Assembly (NCBI RefSeq): GCF_027942865.1
Contig: NC_134526.1
Span: 33,236,263-33,300,262, forward strand
DNA length: 64,000 nucleotides
DNA from: Odontesthes bonariensis
Lineage: Eukaryota; Chordata; Actinopteri; Atheriniformes; Atherinopsidae
Direction of reading: 5' to 3'
Part shown: positions 32,101 through 44,600 of the stretch, in pieces
How positions within the stretch are numbered: position 1 is the first letter of the stretch
Layout: the number at the start of each line of letters is the position of its first letter
Notes under the pieces: generated by a model
The model's input: only the letters and a program-made list of their open reading frames with translations
Databases searched by the model: none
What the model was told of the DNA's origin: nothing
Translations under genes and position numbers: made by a program

Positions 32101-32465
32101 GCGCTCTGAAGTGCCAGGGTTTTTCTACTCTGTGAAAAGGCAGATAACTGGAATTTTCCTGTTCTTGCTGCCAGAGTTACATAAGAGAGGAAGAGCGAGG
32201 AAAAAGAGGAGAAAGAGCAGACAGCCAGCCAACTGTTACCCTCTTAACAATCAAAGAGAAAGCCCATTTCCCTTCAACAGAAGCTCAGTGTTCTATTTCA
32301 GTTATTTTTATTGTTAATAACTGAGAGACTCTGTTAGATCCTTTCCAAGGAGTGTGCCATTATTCCCACATTGAAACAATATGCCATGTCTCCTGGAACA
32401 CAGGCAGAATAGCGACTGCAGCTGATGCAGGAAGGCTTTTCTCCTCATATTTATTATATTTATAT

Positions 32466-33005
32466 ATTGCCCGTCTTTTAACCAACACTAACAGACGTGT
32501 GCACATCACTCCTGTTCTTAACTCCCTCCATCGGCTTCCTGTCCTTTATAGAACTGATTTTAAACTTTTAATGTTGGTTTTTAAAGCTCTTAACGGCCTC
32601 GCCCCGTCGTATTTATATGAGCTTTTAACAGTCCTGGTAGAGCTCTGAGGTCAACAGATCAGTTTCTGCTGGAAGTGCCCAGGTCAGAATACAAACCCTG
32701 GGGTGAGCGAGCCTTTTCTGTCGCTGCCCCCAGGCTCTGGAATAAGCCCCCCGTTGAGCTGCGTCTTATTTCTGACCTGGGCCTCTTCACATCTAGGCTA
32801 AAAACCTGCTTATTTAGGATTGCTTTTAATACCCAGTAGCATGATGGCACTTTTATCTTATTCAATTTTGTTGTATTTTATTGCTTTCACTGTTCTTTTA
32901 TTGTTTTTACTTATTCTTCTCTTTATTTATTACCTGCTGTAAAGCACTTTGGTACATCGTAAGGACTGTCTGTATAGGGCTGTAGAAATAAAGTACATTT
33001 ACATT
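32466..33005 (+). mobile_element. L2-like LINE 3' fragment
   Basis: Plus-strand translation gives LLTNTNRRVHITPVLNSLHR, then LPVLYRTDFKLLMLVFKALN, then in a shifted frame WGERAFSVAAPRLWNKPP and TSRLKTCLF, the C-terminus of an L2-type ORF2. A short 3' UTR follows, with an AAGCACTTTGG tail block and an ATTTAC-type end. It lies about 340 bases before the ABAT start-codon exon. Confidence 0.75.
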
Positions 33006-33347
33006 TACATATTTGTGACTGTAGCAGGAAGTAAATGTATTACTTTGCACACAGGTTGGTGGATCTCTGTGGTAAGCTGAGACTTGACACACCATCTTCT
33101 GATTAAGTGTCCTGAAGTGGACAGAATCCGAGGCTCAGCTGGCTGCTGGGGGTCTCAGGGTTTTTTTCTGCCAGCCCACCAGCGCAGCAAGACTTTTGTG
33201 GCTTCTCATTTGTCTCTCTGCCAACTATCTTGTTTGTTCCTGTTTTCTCTTGCAACACCAGTGAAAGATGCCAGAACTTTCCCCTTTTTGCAGTGACAGC
33301 ACTTTCTCCAGTCATTGATCCCCCTCTCTCTCTGTGTCTCTCTGCAG

Positions 33348-33501
33348 GTGGCTGGGTGGAGTTAGGCACTGAGGGCAGGTCCTGGGTTCTGCCTCGCTCT
33401 CACACTTGCTCTTGTCAGAGGTGATTTAGTCATGGCGTCCTCCCTGATCAGCCGTCAGCTTGCTCTCTCGTTGCAGAAGAATTTCTGGCTCAGTGCTCCA
33501 G
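33348..33501 (+). CDS. abat: ABAT exon with start codon (CDS 33432-33501)
   Basis: The acceptor TCTCTGCAG ends at 33347 (an alternative at 33418 is possible). The ATG is at 33432 and the donor CAG then GTAGAT follows 33501. The 23 complete codons read MASSLISRQLALSL and QKNFWLSAP, colinear with the human ABAT mitochondrial presequence and with no gap to the later exons. Basic and hydroxylated residues with no acidic ones fit a matrix-targeting peptide. ABAT is the PLP-dependent enzyme converting GABA and 2-oxoglutarate to succinate semialdehyde and glutamate. The exon ends after the first base of a Gly codon. Confidence 0.9.
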
Positions 33502-33913
33502 GTAGATCCAACTCATTCTTTGAATGCAGTCACTGCTTATTGTTTTATCAGGTGATGACTTTCTCACACATATCTCTGATAGGTTACAACATTATACATA
33601 CTGTTTTCTCTGGGAAGCTTAAATACTTTGTTTTCCATTGCAGGTCATCTATTCTTTGCCTTTTACATGATGATTTCTATGATCAATTCCATAGTTTTAT
33701 TACTACCATTTACTGTGTCTGAGGAAGTACATTATTGATTCCTTCCACCATATCAAAATGCAGTTACCTGAATCCACCTGTAAACCCTGATTCATCACAC
33801 TCTACATGCTGTGAGGTCTGATTTAATCCGTCTTTACTGAAATCACCTCAGTCGTCCCTTTCTTTGGGATAAAACAGCATTATGAAATCAGTGTGAATGT
33901 TTGACAGACCTTT

Positions 33914-33962
<49 letters not shown>

Positions 33963-35610
33963 CTGCTCTCCTGTCAGTCAACACTAAAGCAGCCCGTTTG
34001 GCCTGTTCTACTTGTTCCGATGACATTTTGTTTACTATCATCTTAACCAGAAATGATTTTATACTGGATTATGTACCTTTGCAAAATATACCATTTGGAC
34101 ACAAAACATTTCCAACATCCACACATGTAAAAGGGTTTGTTAGTGGACTTTGTGCTGGAAAGGATTGAACCTGATTTACCAGACAGGACAGGACTGGTTC
34201 AGAGCTGAAGCTGTGGGACATGATCAGTTATCTCTGTTAATGATGTACTAATCACAGAGACCTGGGCAGTGTGCCATTCCACTGCTTTCTTTCTTCATCA
34301 TGTTAGGGGATGTTATGGAATGTTAGTGTCTGCTTACAGACAGCATGGACTAGGAACTATTTTCTGAGAGGGGGGGAGGTTTTTTTTGGGGGGGGGCACT
34401 CATCAATGATTAATCATTTGATTTGAAGTTGTTTTATGATAGCATGCAGTTATAAGAGAACTAAAATGGATGAACTCGGCATCTTCATTGTTAAGAAAAT
34501 GAAACTTTGATCACTAAATCAAGCCATTTTGAGAACATAACAGCATCATTTGGACCCTTGAACGTGTCGTTTATTCAGCAGTGTTACTGAACATATCCAG
34601 GCACAGCCGGTAAAACACCACACATGAAACAAAGGAAAGGCTGCTGACCCAGGGCTTTCATGCATTTCCAAAAGTGGACCTTCTCTCAGGTGACCCACTG
34701 ATTAAAATTTTAAGCAGGGTGGAGAGCAGCTTTTCATCCATAAGGTCACGTTCAGAATGGCCAAACGGGTTAGTCTCTCCTGCGTCCTGGTGCTGCGCAG
34801 CCAGGTTTGGGACTAAAGTGACCCATTCAATGGGTAAATTAATAAGTCACATTATTTATTTTTCTGGTCAACTCACATTACCAACAACACCGCATATAAG
34901 CACCAGCTTTTCCCTTTAGCTGCATTTGCCACATCCCAGCAGGTAATCAGATTACCTTCATAGCTGTTCCACAGCCTGTCAGCCGCGACTCCTGCAGAAA
35001 CTTTACTTTTCTAATGGGTCTGCTGGTTGATCATAAGGTCGGGCCTGTCTGGTCCTAGCTCCTTAATCCTTAATCCGTACTTTTTCCTCCATTGTCCTTC
35101 TTGCAAACGGGTAGATAAATAAGGATCTCACCGAATTCAGTGGAAGCTGCACCGTGAAGTTTGCCATCATCCCGCTGATTTACCGCGCTGCACAAACCTT
35201 TAACCTGAAATCTGCTGCTGGGGCCATATTTTCAGCGCCCCAAGACCATAAAATTCTGTGACACCGATAAGCCAAATATTTATTCATTTTCCCTGGCAAC
35301 AGTACACGATTGGCTGTTTGGCTGCAACGATATGAATCTGTCTGTGGAAATTCACCGGTCAATGTATGTCAGTAGGTGGGAAATGTAGTGTATATCGACA
35401 TTTTTAACTGAATTTGTAAAAAAATATATTTTACATTTACCCCCACCTCATTGCCACTGGGAGGGAGGCTGATGGGGTGCGGGGGGATGGATGGGAGGGG
35501 CCACACCCCCCCCCCCATTTCCGACGTCTGTGACAGACATTTAACTGCAGTTCCCTACTGATATTTCCTTTTATTGAACTGAGCCCAGCTTTAGGGACAG
35601 CTGTATTTAT
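33502..35610 (+). other. ABAT intron, part before the 56-bp array
   Basis: Apart from a GT microsatellite (33917-33961) and G runs near 34372-34400 and C runs near 35505, no gene, exon or transposon is recognised. Confidence 0.5.
33917..33961 (+). repeat. GT microsatellite
   Basis: About 22 uninterrupted GT dinucleotides in the ABAT intron following the start-codon exon. Confidence 0.97.
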
Positions 35611-38600
35611 CAGGAGACACTGTATCCCTACAGGTAGAGAAAGGGTTGCATCATGTTCACCTGGTGCAGGAGACACTGTAACCCTACAGGTAGAGAAAGA
35701 GTTGCATCATGTTCACCTGGTGCAGGAGACACTGTAATCCTACAGGTAGAGAAAGGGTTGCATCATGTTCACCTGGTGCAGGAGACACTGTAACCCTACA
35801 GGTAGAGAAAGGGTTGCATCATGTTCACCTGGTGCAGGAGACACTGTATCCCTACAGGTAGAGAAAGGGTTGCATCATGTTCACCTGGTGCAGGAGACAC
35901 TGTAACCCTACAGGTAGAGAAAGGGTTGCATCATGTTCACCTGGTGCAGGAGACACTGTATCCCTACAGGTAGAGAAAGAGTTGCATCATGTTCACCTGG
36001 TGCAGGAGACACTGTAACCCTACAGGTAGAGAAAGGGTTGCATCATGTTCACCTGGTGCAGGAGACACTGTAACCCTACAGGTAGAGAAAGGGTTGCATC
36101 ATGTTCACCTGGTCCAGGAGACACTGTAACCCTACAGGTAGAGAAAGGGTTGCATCATGTTCACCTGGTCCAGGAGACACTGTAACCCTACAGGTAGAGA
36201 AAGGGTTGCATCATGTTCACCTGGTGCAGGAGACACTGTATCCCTACAGGTAGAGAAAGGGTTGCATCATGTTCACCTGGTGCAGGAGACACTGTAACCC
36301 TACAGGTAGAGAAAGGGTTGCATCATGTTCACCTGGTGCAGGAGACACTGTATCCCTACAGGTAGAGAAAGAGTTGCATCATGTTCACCTGGTGCAGGAG
36401 ACACTGTAACCCTACAGGTAGAGAAAGGGTTGCATCATGTTCACCTGGTGCAGGAGACACTGTATCCCTACAGGTAGAGAAAGAGTTGCATCATGTTCAC
36501 CTGGTGCAGGAGACACTGTATCCCTACAGGTAGAGAAAGGGTTGCATCATGTTCACCTGGTGCAGGAGACACTGTAACCCTACAGGTAGAGAAAGAGTTG
36601 CATCATGTTCACCTGGTGCAGGAGACACTGTAACCCTACAGGTAGAGAAAGGGTTGCATCATGTTCACCTGGTGCAGGAGACACTGTAACCCTACAGGTA
36701 GAGAAAGGGTTGCATCATGTTCACCTGGTGCAGGAGACACTGTAACCCTACAGGTAGAGAAAGGGTTGCATCATGTTCACCTGGTACAGGAGACACTGTA
36801 TCCCTACAGGTAGAGAAAGAGTTGCATCATGTTCACCTGGTGCAGGAGACACTGTATCCCTACAGGTAGAGAAAGAGTTGCATCATGTTCACCTGGTGCA
36901 GGAGACACTGTAACCCTACAGGTAGCGAAAGAGTTGCATCATGTTCACCTGGTGCAGGAGACACTGTAACCCTACAGGTAGAGAAAGGGTTGCATCATGT
37001 TCACCTGGTACAGGAGACACTGTATCCCTACAGGTAGAGAAAGAGTTGCATCATGTTCACCTGGTGCAGGAGACACTGTAACCCTACAGGTAGAGAAAGG
37101 GTTGCATCATGTTCACCTGGTGCAGGAGACACTGTAACCCTACAGGTAGCGAAAGAGTTGCATCATGTTCACCTGGTGCAGGAGACACTGTAACCCTACA
37201 GGTAGAGAAAGGGTTGCATCATGTTCACCTGGTGCAGGAGACACTGTATCCCTACAGGTAGAGAAAGAGTTGCATCATGTTCACCTGGTGCAGGAGACAC
37301 TGTAACCCTACAGGTAGAGAAAGGGTTGCATCATGTTCACCTGGTGCAGGAGACACTGTATCCCTACAGGTAGAGAAAGGGTTGCATCATGTTCACCTGG
37401 TGCAGGAGACACTGTATCCCTGCAGGTAGAGAAAGGGTTGCATCATGTTCACCTGGTGCAGGAGACACTGTAACCCTACAGGTAGAGAAAGGGTTGCATC
37501 ATGTTCACCTGGTGCAGGAGACACTGTAACCCTACAGGTAGAGAAAGGGTTGCATCATGTTCACCTGGTGCAGGAGACACTGTATGCCTACAGGTAGAGA
37601 AAGGGTTGCATCATGTTCACATGGTGCAGGAGACACTGTAACCCTACAGGTAGAGAAAGGGTTGCATCATGTTCACCTGGTGCAGGAGACACTGTATCCC
37701 TACAGGTAGAGAAAGGGTTGCATCATGTTCACCTGGTGCAGGAGACACTGTAACCCTACAGGTAGAGAAAGGGTTGCATCATGTTCACCTGGTGCAGGAG
37801 ACACTGTAACCCTACAGGTAGAGAAAGGGTTGCATCATGTTCACCTGGTGCAGGAGACACTGTAACCCTACAGGTAGAGAAAGGGTTGCATCATGTTCAC
37901 CTGGTGCAGGAGACACTGTATCCCTACAGGTAGAGAAAGGGTTGCATCATGTTCACCTGGTGCAGGAGACACTGTAACCCTACAGGTAGAGAAAGGGTTG
38001 CATCATGTTCACCTGGTGCAGGAGACACTGTATCCCTACAGGTAGAGAAAGAGTTGCATCATGTTCACCTGGTGCAGGAGACACTGTAACCCTACAGGTA
38101 GAGAAAGGGTTGCATCATGTTCACCTGGTGTAGGAGACACTGTAACCCTACAGGTAGAGAAAGGGTTGCATCATGTTCACCTGGTCCAGGAGACACTGTA
38201 ACCCTACAGGTAGAGAAAGAGTTGCATCATGTTCACCTGGTGCAGGAGACACTGTAACCCTACAGGTAGAGAAAGGGTTGCATCATGTTCACCTGGTGCA
38301 GGAGACACTGTAACCCTACAGGTAGAGAAAGAGTTGCATCATGTTCACCTGGTGCAGGAGACACTGTATCCCTACAGGTAGAGAAAGGGTTGCATCATGT
38401 TCACCTGGTGCAGGAGACACTGTATCCCTACAGGTAGAGAAAGGGTTGCATCATGTTCACCTGGTGCAGGAGACACTGTATCCCTGCAGGTAGAGAAAGG
38501 GTTGCATCATGTTCACCTGGTGCAGGAGACACTGTAACCCTACAGGTAGAGAAAGGGTTGCATCATGTTCACCTGGTGAGGAGACACTGTATCCCTACAG

Positions 38601-41600
38601 GTAGAGAAAGGGTTGCATCATGTTCACCTGGTGCAGGAGACACTGTAACCCTACAGGTAGAGAAAGGGTTGCATCATGTTCACCTGGTGCTGGAGACACT
38701 GTAACCCTACAGGTAGAGAAAGGGTTGCATCATGTTCACCTGGTGCAGGAGACACTGTAACCCTACAGGTAGAGAAAGGGTTGCATCATGTTCACCTGGT
38801 GCAGGAGACACTGTAACCCTACAGGTAGAGAAAGGGTTGCATCATGTTCACCTGGTGCAGGAGACACTGTAACCCTACAGGTAGAGAAAGGGTTGCATCA
38901 TGTTCACCTGGTGCTGGAGACACTGTAACCCTACAGGTAGAGAAAGGGTTGCATCATGTTCACCTGGTGCAGGAGACACTGTAACCCTACAGGTAGAGAA
39001 AGGGTTGCATCATGTTCACCTGGTGCAGGAGACACTGTAACCCTACAGGTAGAGAAAGAGTTGCATCATGTTCACCTGGTGCAGGAGACACTGTAACCCT
39101 ACAGGTAGAGAAAGGGTTGCATCATGTTCACCTGGTGCAGGAGACACTGTATCCCTACAGGTAGAGAAAGAGTTGCATCATGTGACCTGGTGCAGGAGAC
39201 ACTGTATCCCTACAGGTAGAGAAAGAGTTGCATCATGTGACCTGGTGCAGGAGACACTGTATCCCTACAGGTAGAGAAAGGGTTGCATCATGTTCACCTG
39301 GTGCAGGAGACACTGTAACCCTACAGGTAGAGAAAGGGTTGCATCATGTTCACCTGGTGCAGGAGACACTGTATCCCTACAGGTAGAGAAAGAGTTGCAT
39401 CATGTGACCTGGTGCAGGAGACACTGTATCCCTACAGGTAGAGAAAGGGTTGCATCATGTTCACCTGGTGCAGGAGACACTGTAACCCTACAGGTAGAGA
39501 AAGGGTTGCATCATGTTCACCTGGTGCAGGAGACACTGTATCCCTACAGGTAGAGAAAGGGTTGCATCATGTTCACCTGGTGCAGGAGACACTGTAACCC
39601 TACAGGTAGAGAAAGGGTTGCATCATGTTCACCTGGTGCAGGAGACACTGTAACCCTACGGGTAGAGAAAGGGTTGCATCATATTCACCTGGTGCAGGAG
39701 ACACTGTATCCCTACGGGTAGAGAAAGAGTTGCATCATGTTCACCTGGTGCAGGAGACACTGTAACCCTACAGGTAGAGAAAGGGTTGCATCATGTTCAC
39801 CTGGTGCAGGAGACACTGTAACCCTACAGGTAGCGAAAGGGTTGCATCATGTTCACCTGGTGCAGGAGACACTGTATCCCTACAGGTAGAGAAAGAGTTG
39901 CATCATGTTCACCTGGTGCAGGAGACACTGTAACCCTACAGGTAGAGAAAGGGTTGCATCATGTTCACCTGGTGAGGAGACACTGTATCCCTACAGGTAG
40001 AGAAAGGGTTGCATCATGTTCACCTGGTGCAGGAGACACTGTAACCCTACAGGTAGAGAAAGGGTTGCATCATGTTCACCTGGTGCAGGAGACACTGTAA
40101 CCCTACAGGTAGAGAAAGGGTTGCATCATGTTCACCTGGTGCAGGAGACACTGTATCCCTACAGGTAGAGAAAGGGTTGCATCATGTTCACCTGGTGCAG
40201 GAGACACTGTAACCCTACAGGTAGAGAAAGGGTTGCATCATGTTCACCTGGTGAGGAGACACTGTATCCCTACAGGTAGAGAAAGGGTTGCATCATGTTC
40301 ACCTGGTGCAGGAGACACTGTAACCCTACAGGTAGAGAAAGGGTTGCATCATGTTCACCTGGTGCTGGAGACACTGTAACCCTACAGGTAGAGAAAGGGT
40401 TGCATCATGTTCACCTGGTGCAGGAGACACTGTAACCCTACAGGTAGAGAAAGGGTTGCATCATGTTCACCTGGTGCAGGAGACACTGTAACCCTACAGG
40501 TAGAGAAAGGGTTGCATCATGTTCACCTGGTGCAGGAGACACTGTAACCCTACAGGTAGAGAAAGGGTTGCATCATGTTCACCTGGTGCTGGAGACACTG
40601 TAACCCTACAGGTAGAGAAAGGGTTGCATCATGTTCACCTGGTGCAGGAGACACTGTAACCCTACAGGTAGAGAAAGGGTTGCATCATGTTCACCTGGTG
40701 CAGGAGACACTGTAACCCTACAGGTAGAGAAAGAGTTGCATCATGTTCACCTGGTGCAGGAGACACTGTATCCCTACAGGTAGAGAAAGTGTTGCATCAT
40801 GTTCACCTGGTGCAGGAGACACTGTATCCCTACAGGTAGAGAAAGAGTTGCATCATGTGACCTGGTGCAGGAGACACTGTATCCCTACAGGTAGAGAAAG
40901 AGTTGCATCATGTGACCTGGTGCAGGAGACACTGTATCCCTACAGGTAGAGAAAGGGTTGCATCATGTTCACCTGGTGCAGGAGACACTGTAACCCTACA
41001 GGTAGAGAAAGGGTTGCATCATGTTCACCTGGTGCAGGAGACACTGTATCCCTACAGGTAGAGAAAGAGTTGCATCATGTGACCTGGTGCAGGAGACACT
41101 GTATCCCTACAGGTAGAGAAAGGGTTGCATCATGTTCACCTGGTGCAGGAGACACTGTAACCCTACAGGTAGAGAAAGGGTTGCATCATGTTCACCTGGT
41201 GCAGGAGACACTGTATCCCTACAGGTAGAGAAAGGGTTGCATCATGTTCACCTGGTGCAGGAGACACTGTAACCCTACAGGTAGAGAAAGGGTTGCATCA
41301 TGTTCACCTGGTGCAGGAGACACTGTAACCCTACGGGTAGAGAAAGGGTTGCATCATATTCACCTGGTGCAGGAGACACTGTATCCCTACGGGTAGAGAA
41401 AGAGTTGCATCATGTTCACCTGGTGCAGGAGACACTGTAACCCTACAGTTAGAGAAAGGGTTGCATCATGTTCACCTGGTGCAGGAGACACTGTAACCCT
41501 ACAGGTAGCGAAAGGGTTGCATCATGTTCACCTGGTGCAGGAGACACTGTATCCCTACAGGTAGAGAAAGGGTTGCATCATGTTCACCTGGTGCAGGAGA

Positions 41601-44600
41601 CACTGTAACCCTACAGGTAGAGAAAGGGTTGCATCATGTTCACCTGGTGCAGGAGACACTGTAACCCTACAGGTAGAGAAAGGGTTGCATCATGTTCACC
41701 TGGTGCAGGAGACACTGTAACCCTACAGGTAGAGAAAGGGTTGCATCATGTTCACCTGGTGCAGGAGACACTGTAACCCTACAGGTAGAGAAAGAGTTGC
41801 ATCATGTTCACCTGGTGCAGGAGACACTGTAACCCTACAGGTAGAGAAAGGGTTGCATCATGTTCACCTGGTGCAGGAGACACTGTATCCCTACAGGTAG
41901 AGAAAGAGTTGCATCATGTTCACCTGGTGCAGGAGACACTGTAACCCTACAGGTAGAGAAAGGGTTGCATCATGTTCACCTGGTGCAGGAGACACTGTAT
42001 CCCTACAGGTAGAGAAAGGGTTGCATCATGTTCACCTGGTGCAGGAGACACTGTATCCATACAGGTAGAGAAAGGGTTGCATCATGTTCACCTGGTGCAG
42101 GAGACACTGTATCCCTACAGGTAGAGAAAGGGTTGCATCATGTTCACCTGGTGCAGGAGACACTGTATCCCTACAGGTAGAGAAAGAGTTGCATCATGTT
42201 CACCTGGTGCAGGAGACACTGTATCCCTACAGGTAGAGAAAGGGTTGCATCATGTTCACCTGGTGCAGGAGACACTGTATCCCTACAGGTAGAGAAAGGG
42301 TTGCATCATGTTCACCTGGTGCAGGAGACACTGTATCCCTACAGGTAGAGAAAGGGTTGCATCATGTTCACCTGGTGCAGGAGACACTGTAACCCTACAG
42401 GTAGAGAAAGGGTTGCATCATGTTCACCTGGTGCAGGAGACACTGTATCCCTACAGGTAGAGAAAGAGTTGCATCATGTTCACCTGGTGCAGGAGACACT
42501 GTAACCCTACAGGTAGAGAAAGGGTTGCATCATGTTCACCTGGTGCAGGAGACACTGTATCCCTACAGGTAGAGAAAGGGTTGCATCATGTTCACCTGGT
42601 GCAGGAGACGCTGTATTCCTGCAGGTAGAGAAAGGGTTGCATCATGTTCACCTGGTGCAGGAGACACTGTAACCCTCCAGGTAGAGAAAGGGTTGCATCA
42701 TGTTCACCTGGTGCAGGAGACACTGTATGCCTACAGGTAGAGAAAGGGTTGCATCATGTTCACATGGTGCAGGAGACACTGTAACCCTACAGGTAGAGAA
42801 AGGGTTGCATCATGTTCACCTGGTGCAGGAGACACTGTAACCCTACAGGTAGAGAAAGGGTTGCATCATGTTCACCTGGTGCAGGAGACACTGTAACCCT
42901 ACAGGTAGCGAAAGGGTTGCATCATGTTCACCTGGTGCAGGAGACACTGTATCCCTACAGGTAGAGAAAGGGTTGCATCATGTTCACCTGGTGCAGGAGA
43001 CACTGTAACCCTACAGGTAGAGAAAGGGTTGCATCATGTTCACCTGGTGCAGGAGACACTGTAACCCTACAGGTAGAGAAAGAGTTGCATCATGTTCACC
43101 TGGTGCAGGAGACACTGTATCCCTACAGGTAGAAAAAGGGTTGCATCATGTTCACCTGGTGCAGGAGACACTGTAACCCTACAGGTAGAGAAAGGGTTGC
43201 ATCATGTTCACCTGGTGCAGGAGACACTGTAACTCTACAGGTAGAGAAAGGGTTGCATCATGTTCACCTGGTGCAGGAGACACTGTAACCCTACAGGTAG
43301 AGAAAGGGTTGCATCATGTTCACCTGGTGCAGGAGACACTGTATCCCTACAGGTAGAGAAAGGGTTGCATCATGTTCACCTGGTGCAGGAGACACTGTAA
43401 CCCTACAGGTAGAGAAAGGGTTGCATCATGTTCACCTGGTGCAGGAGACACTGTATCCCTACAGGTAGAGAAAGGGTTGCATCATGTTCACCTGGTGCAG
43501 GAGACACTGTAACCCTACAGGTAGAGAAAGGGTTGCATCATGTTCACCTGGTGCAGGAGACACTGTATCCCTACAGGTAGAGAAAGAGTTGCATCATGTT
43601 CACCTGGTGCAGGAGACACTGTAACCCTACAGGTAGAGAAAGGGTTGCATCATGTTCACCTGGTGCAGGAGACACTGTAACCCTACAGGTAGAGAAAGGG
43701 TTGCATCATGTTCACCTGGTACAGGAGACACTGTATCCCTACAGGTAGAGAAAGGGTTGCATCATGTTCACCTGGTGCAGGAGACACTGTAACCCTACAG
43801 GTAGAGAAAGAGTTGCATCATGTTCACCTGGTGCAGGAGACACTGTATCCCTACAGGTAGAGAAAGGGTTGCATCATGTTCACCTCGTGCAGGAGACACT
43901 GTATCCCTACAGGTAGAGAAAGGGTTGCATCATGTTCACCTGGTGCAGGAGACACTGTATCCCTACAGGTAGAGAAAGGGTTGCATCATGTTCACCTGGT
44001 GCAGGAGACACTGTATCCCTACAGGTAGAGAAAGGGTTGCATCATGTTCACCTGGTGCAGGAGACACTGTAACCCTACAGGTAGAGAAAGGGTTGCATCA
44101 TGTTCACCTGGTGAGGAGACACTGTATCCCTACAGGTAGAGAAAGGGTTGCATCATGTTCACCTGGTGCAGGAGACACTGTAACCCTACAGGTAGAGAAA
44201 GGGTTGCATCATGTTCACCTGGTGCTGGAGACACTGTAACCCTACAGGTAGAGAAAGGGTTGCATCATGTTCACCTGGTGCAGGAGACACTGTAACCCTA
44301 CAGGTAGAGAAAGGGTTGCATCATGTTCACCTGGTGCAGGAGACACTGTAACCCTACAGGTAGAGAAAGGGTTGCATCATGTTCACCTGGTGCAGGAGAC
44401 ACTGTAACCCTACAGGTAGAGAAAGAGTTGCATCATGTTCACCTGGTGCAGGAGACACTGTATCCCTACAGGTAGAGAAAGGGTTGCATCATGTGACCTG
44501 GTGCAGGAGACACTGTATCCCTACAGGTAGAGAAAGGGTTGCATCATGTTCACCTGGTGCAGGAGACACTGTAACCCTACAGGTAGAGAAAGGGTTGCAT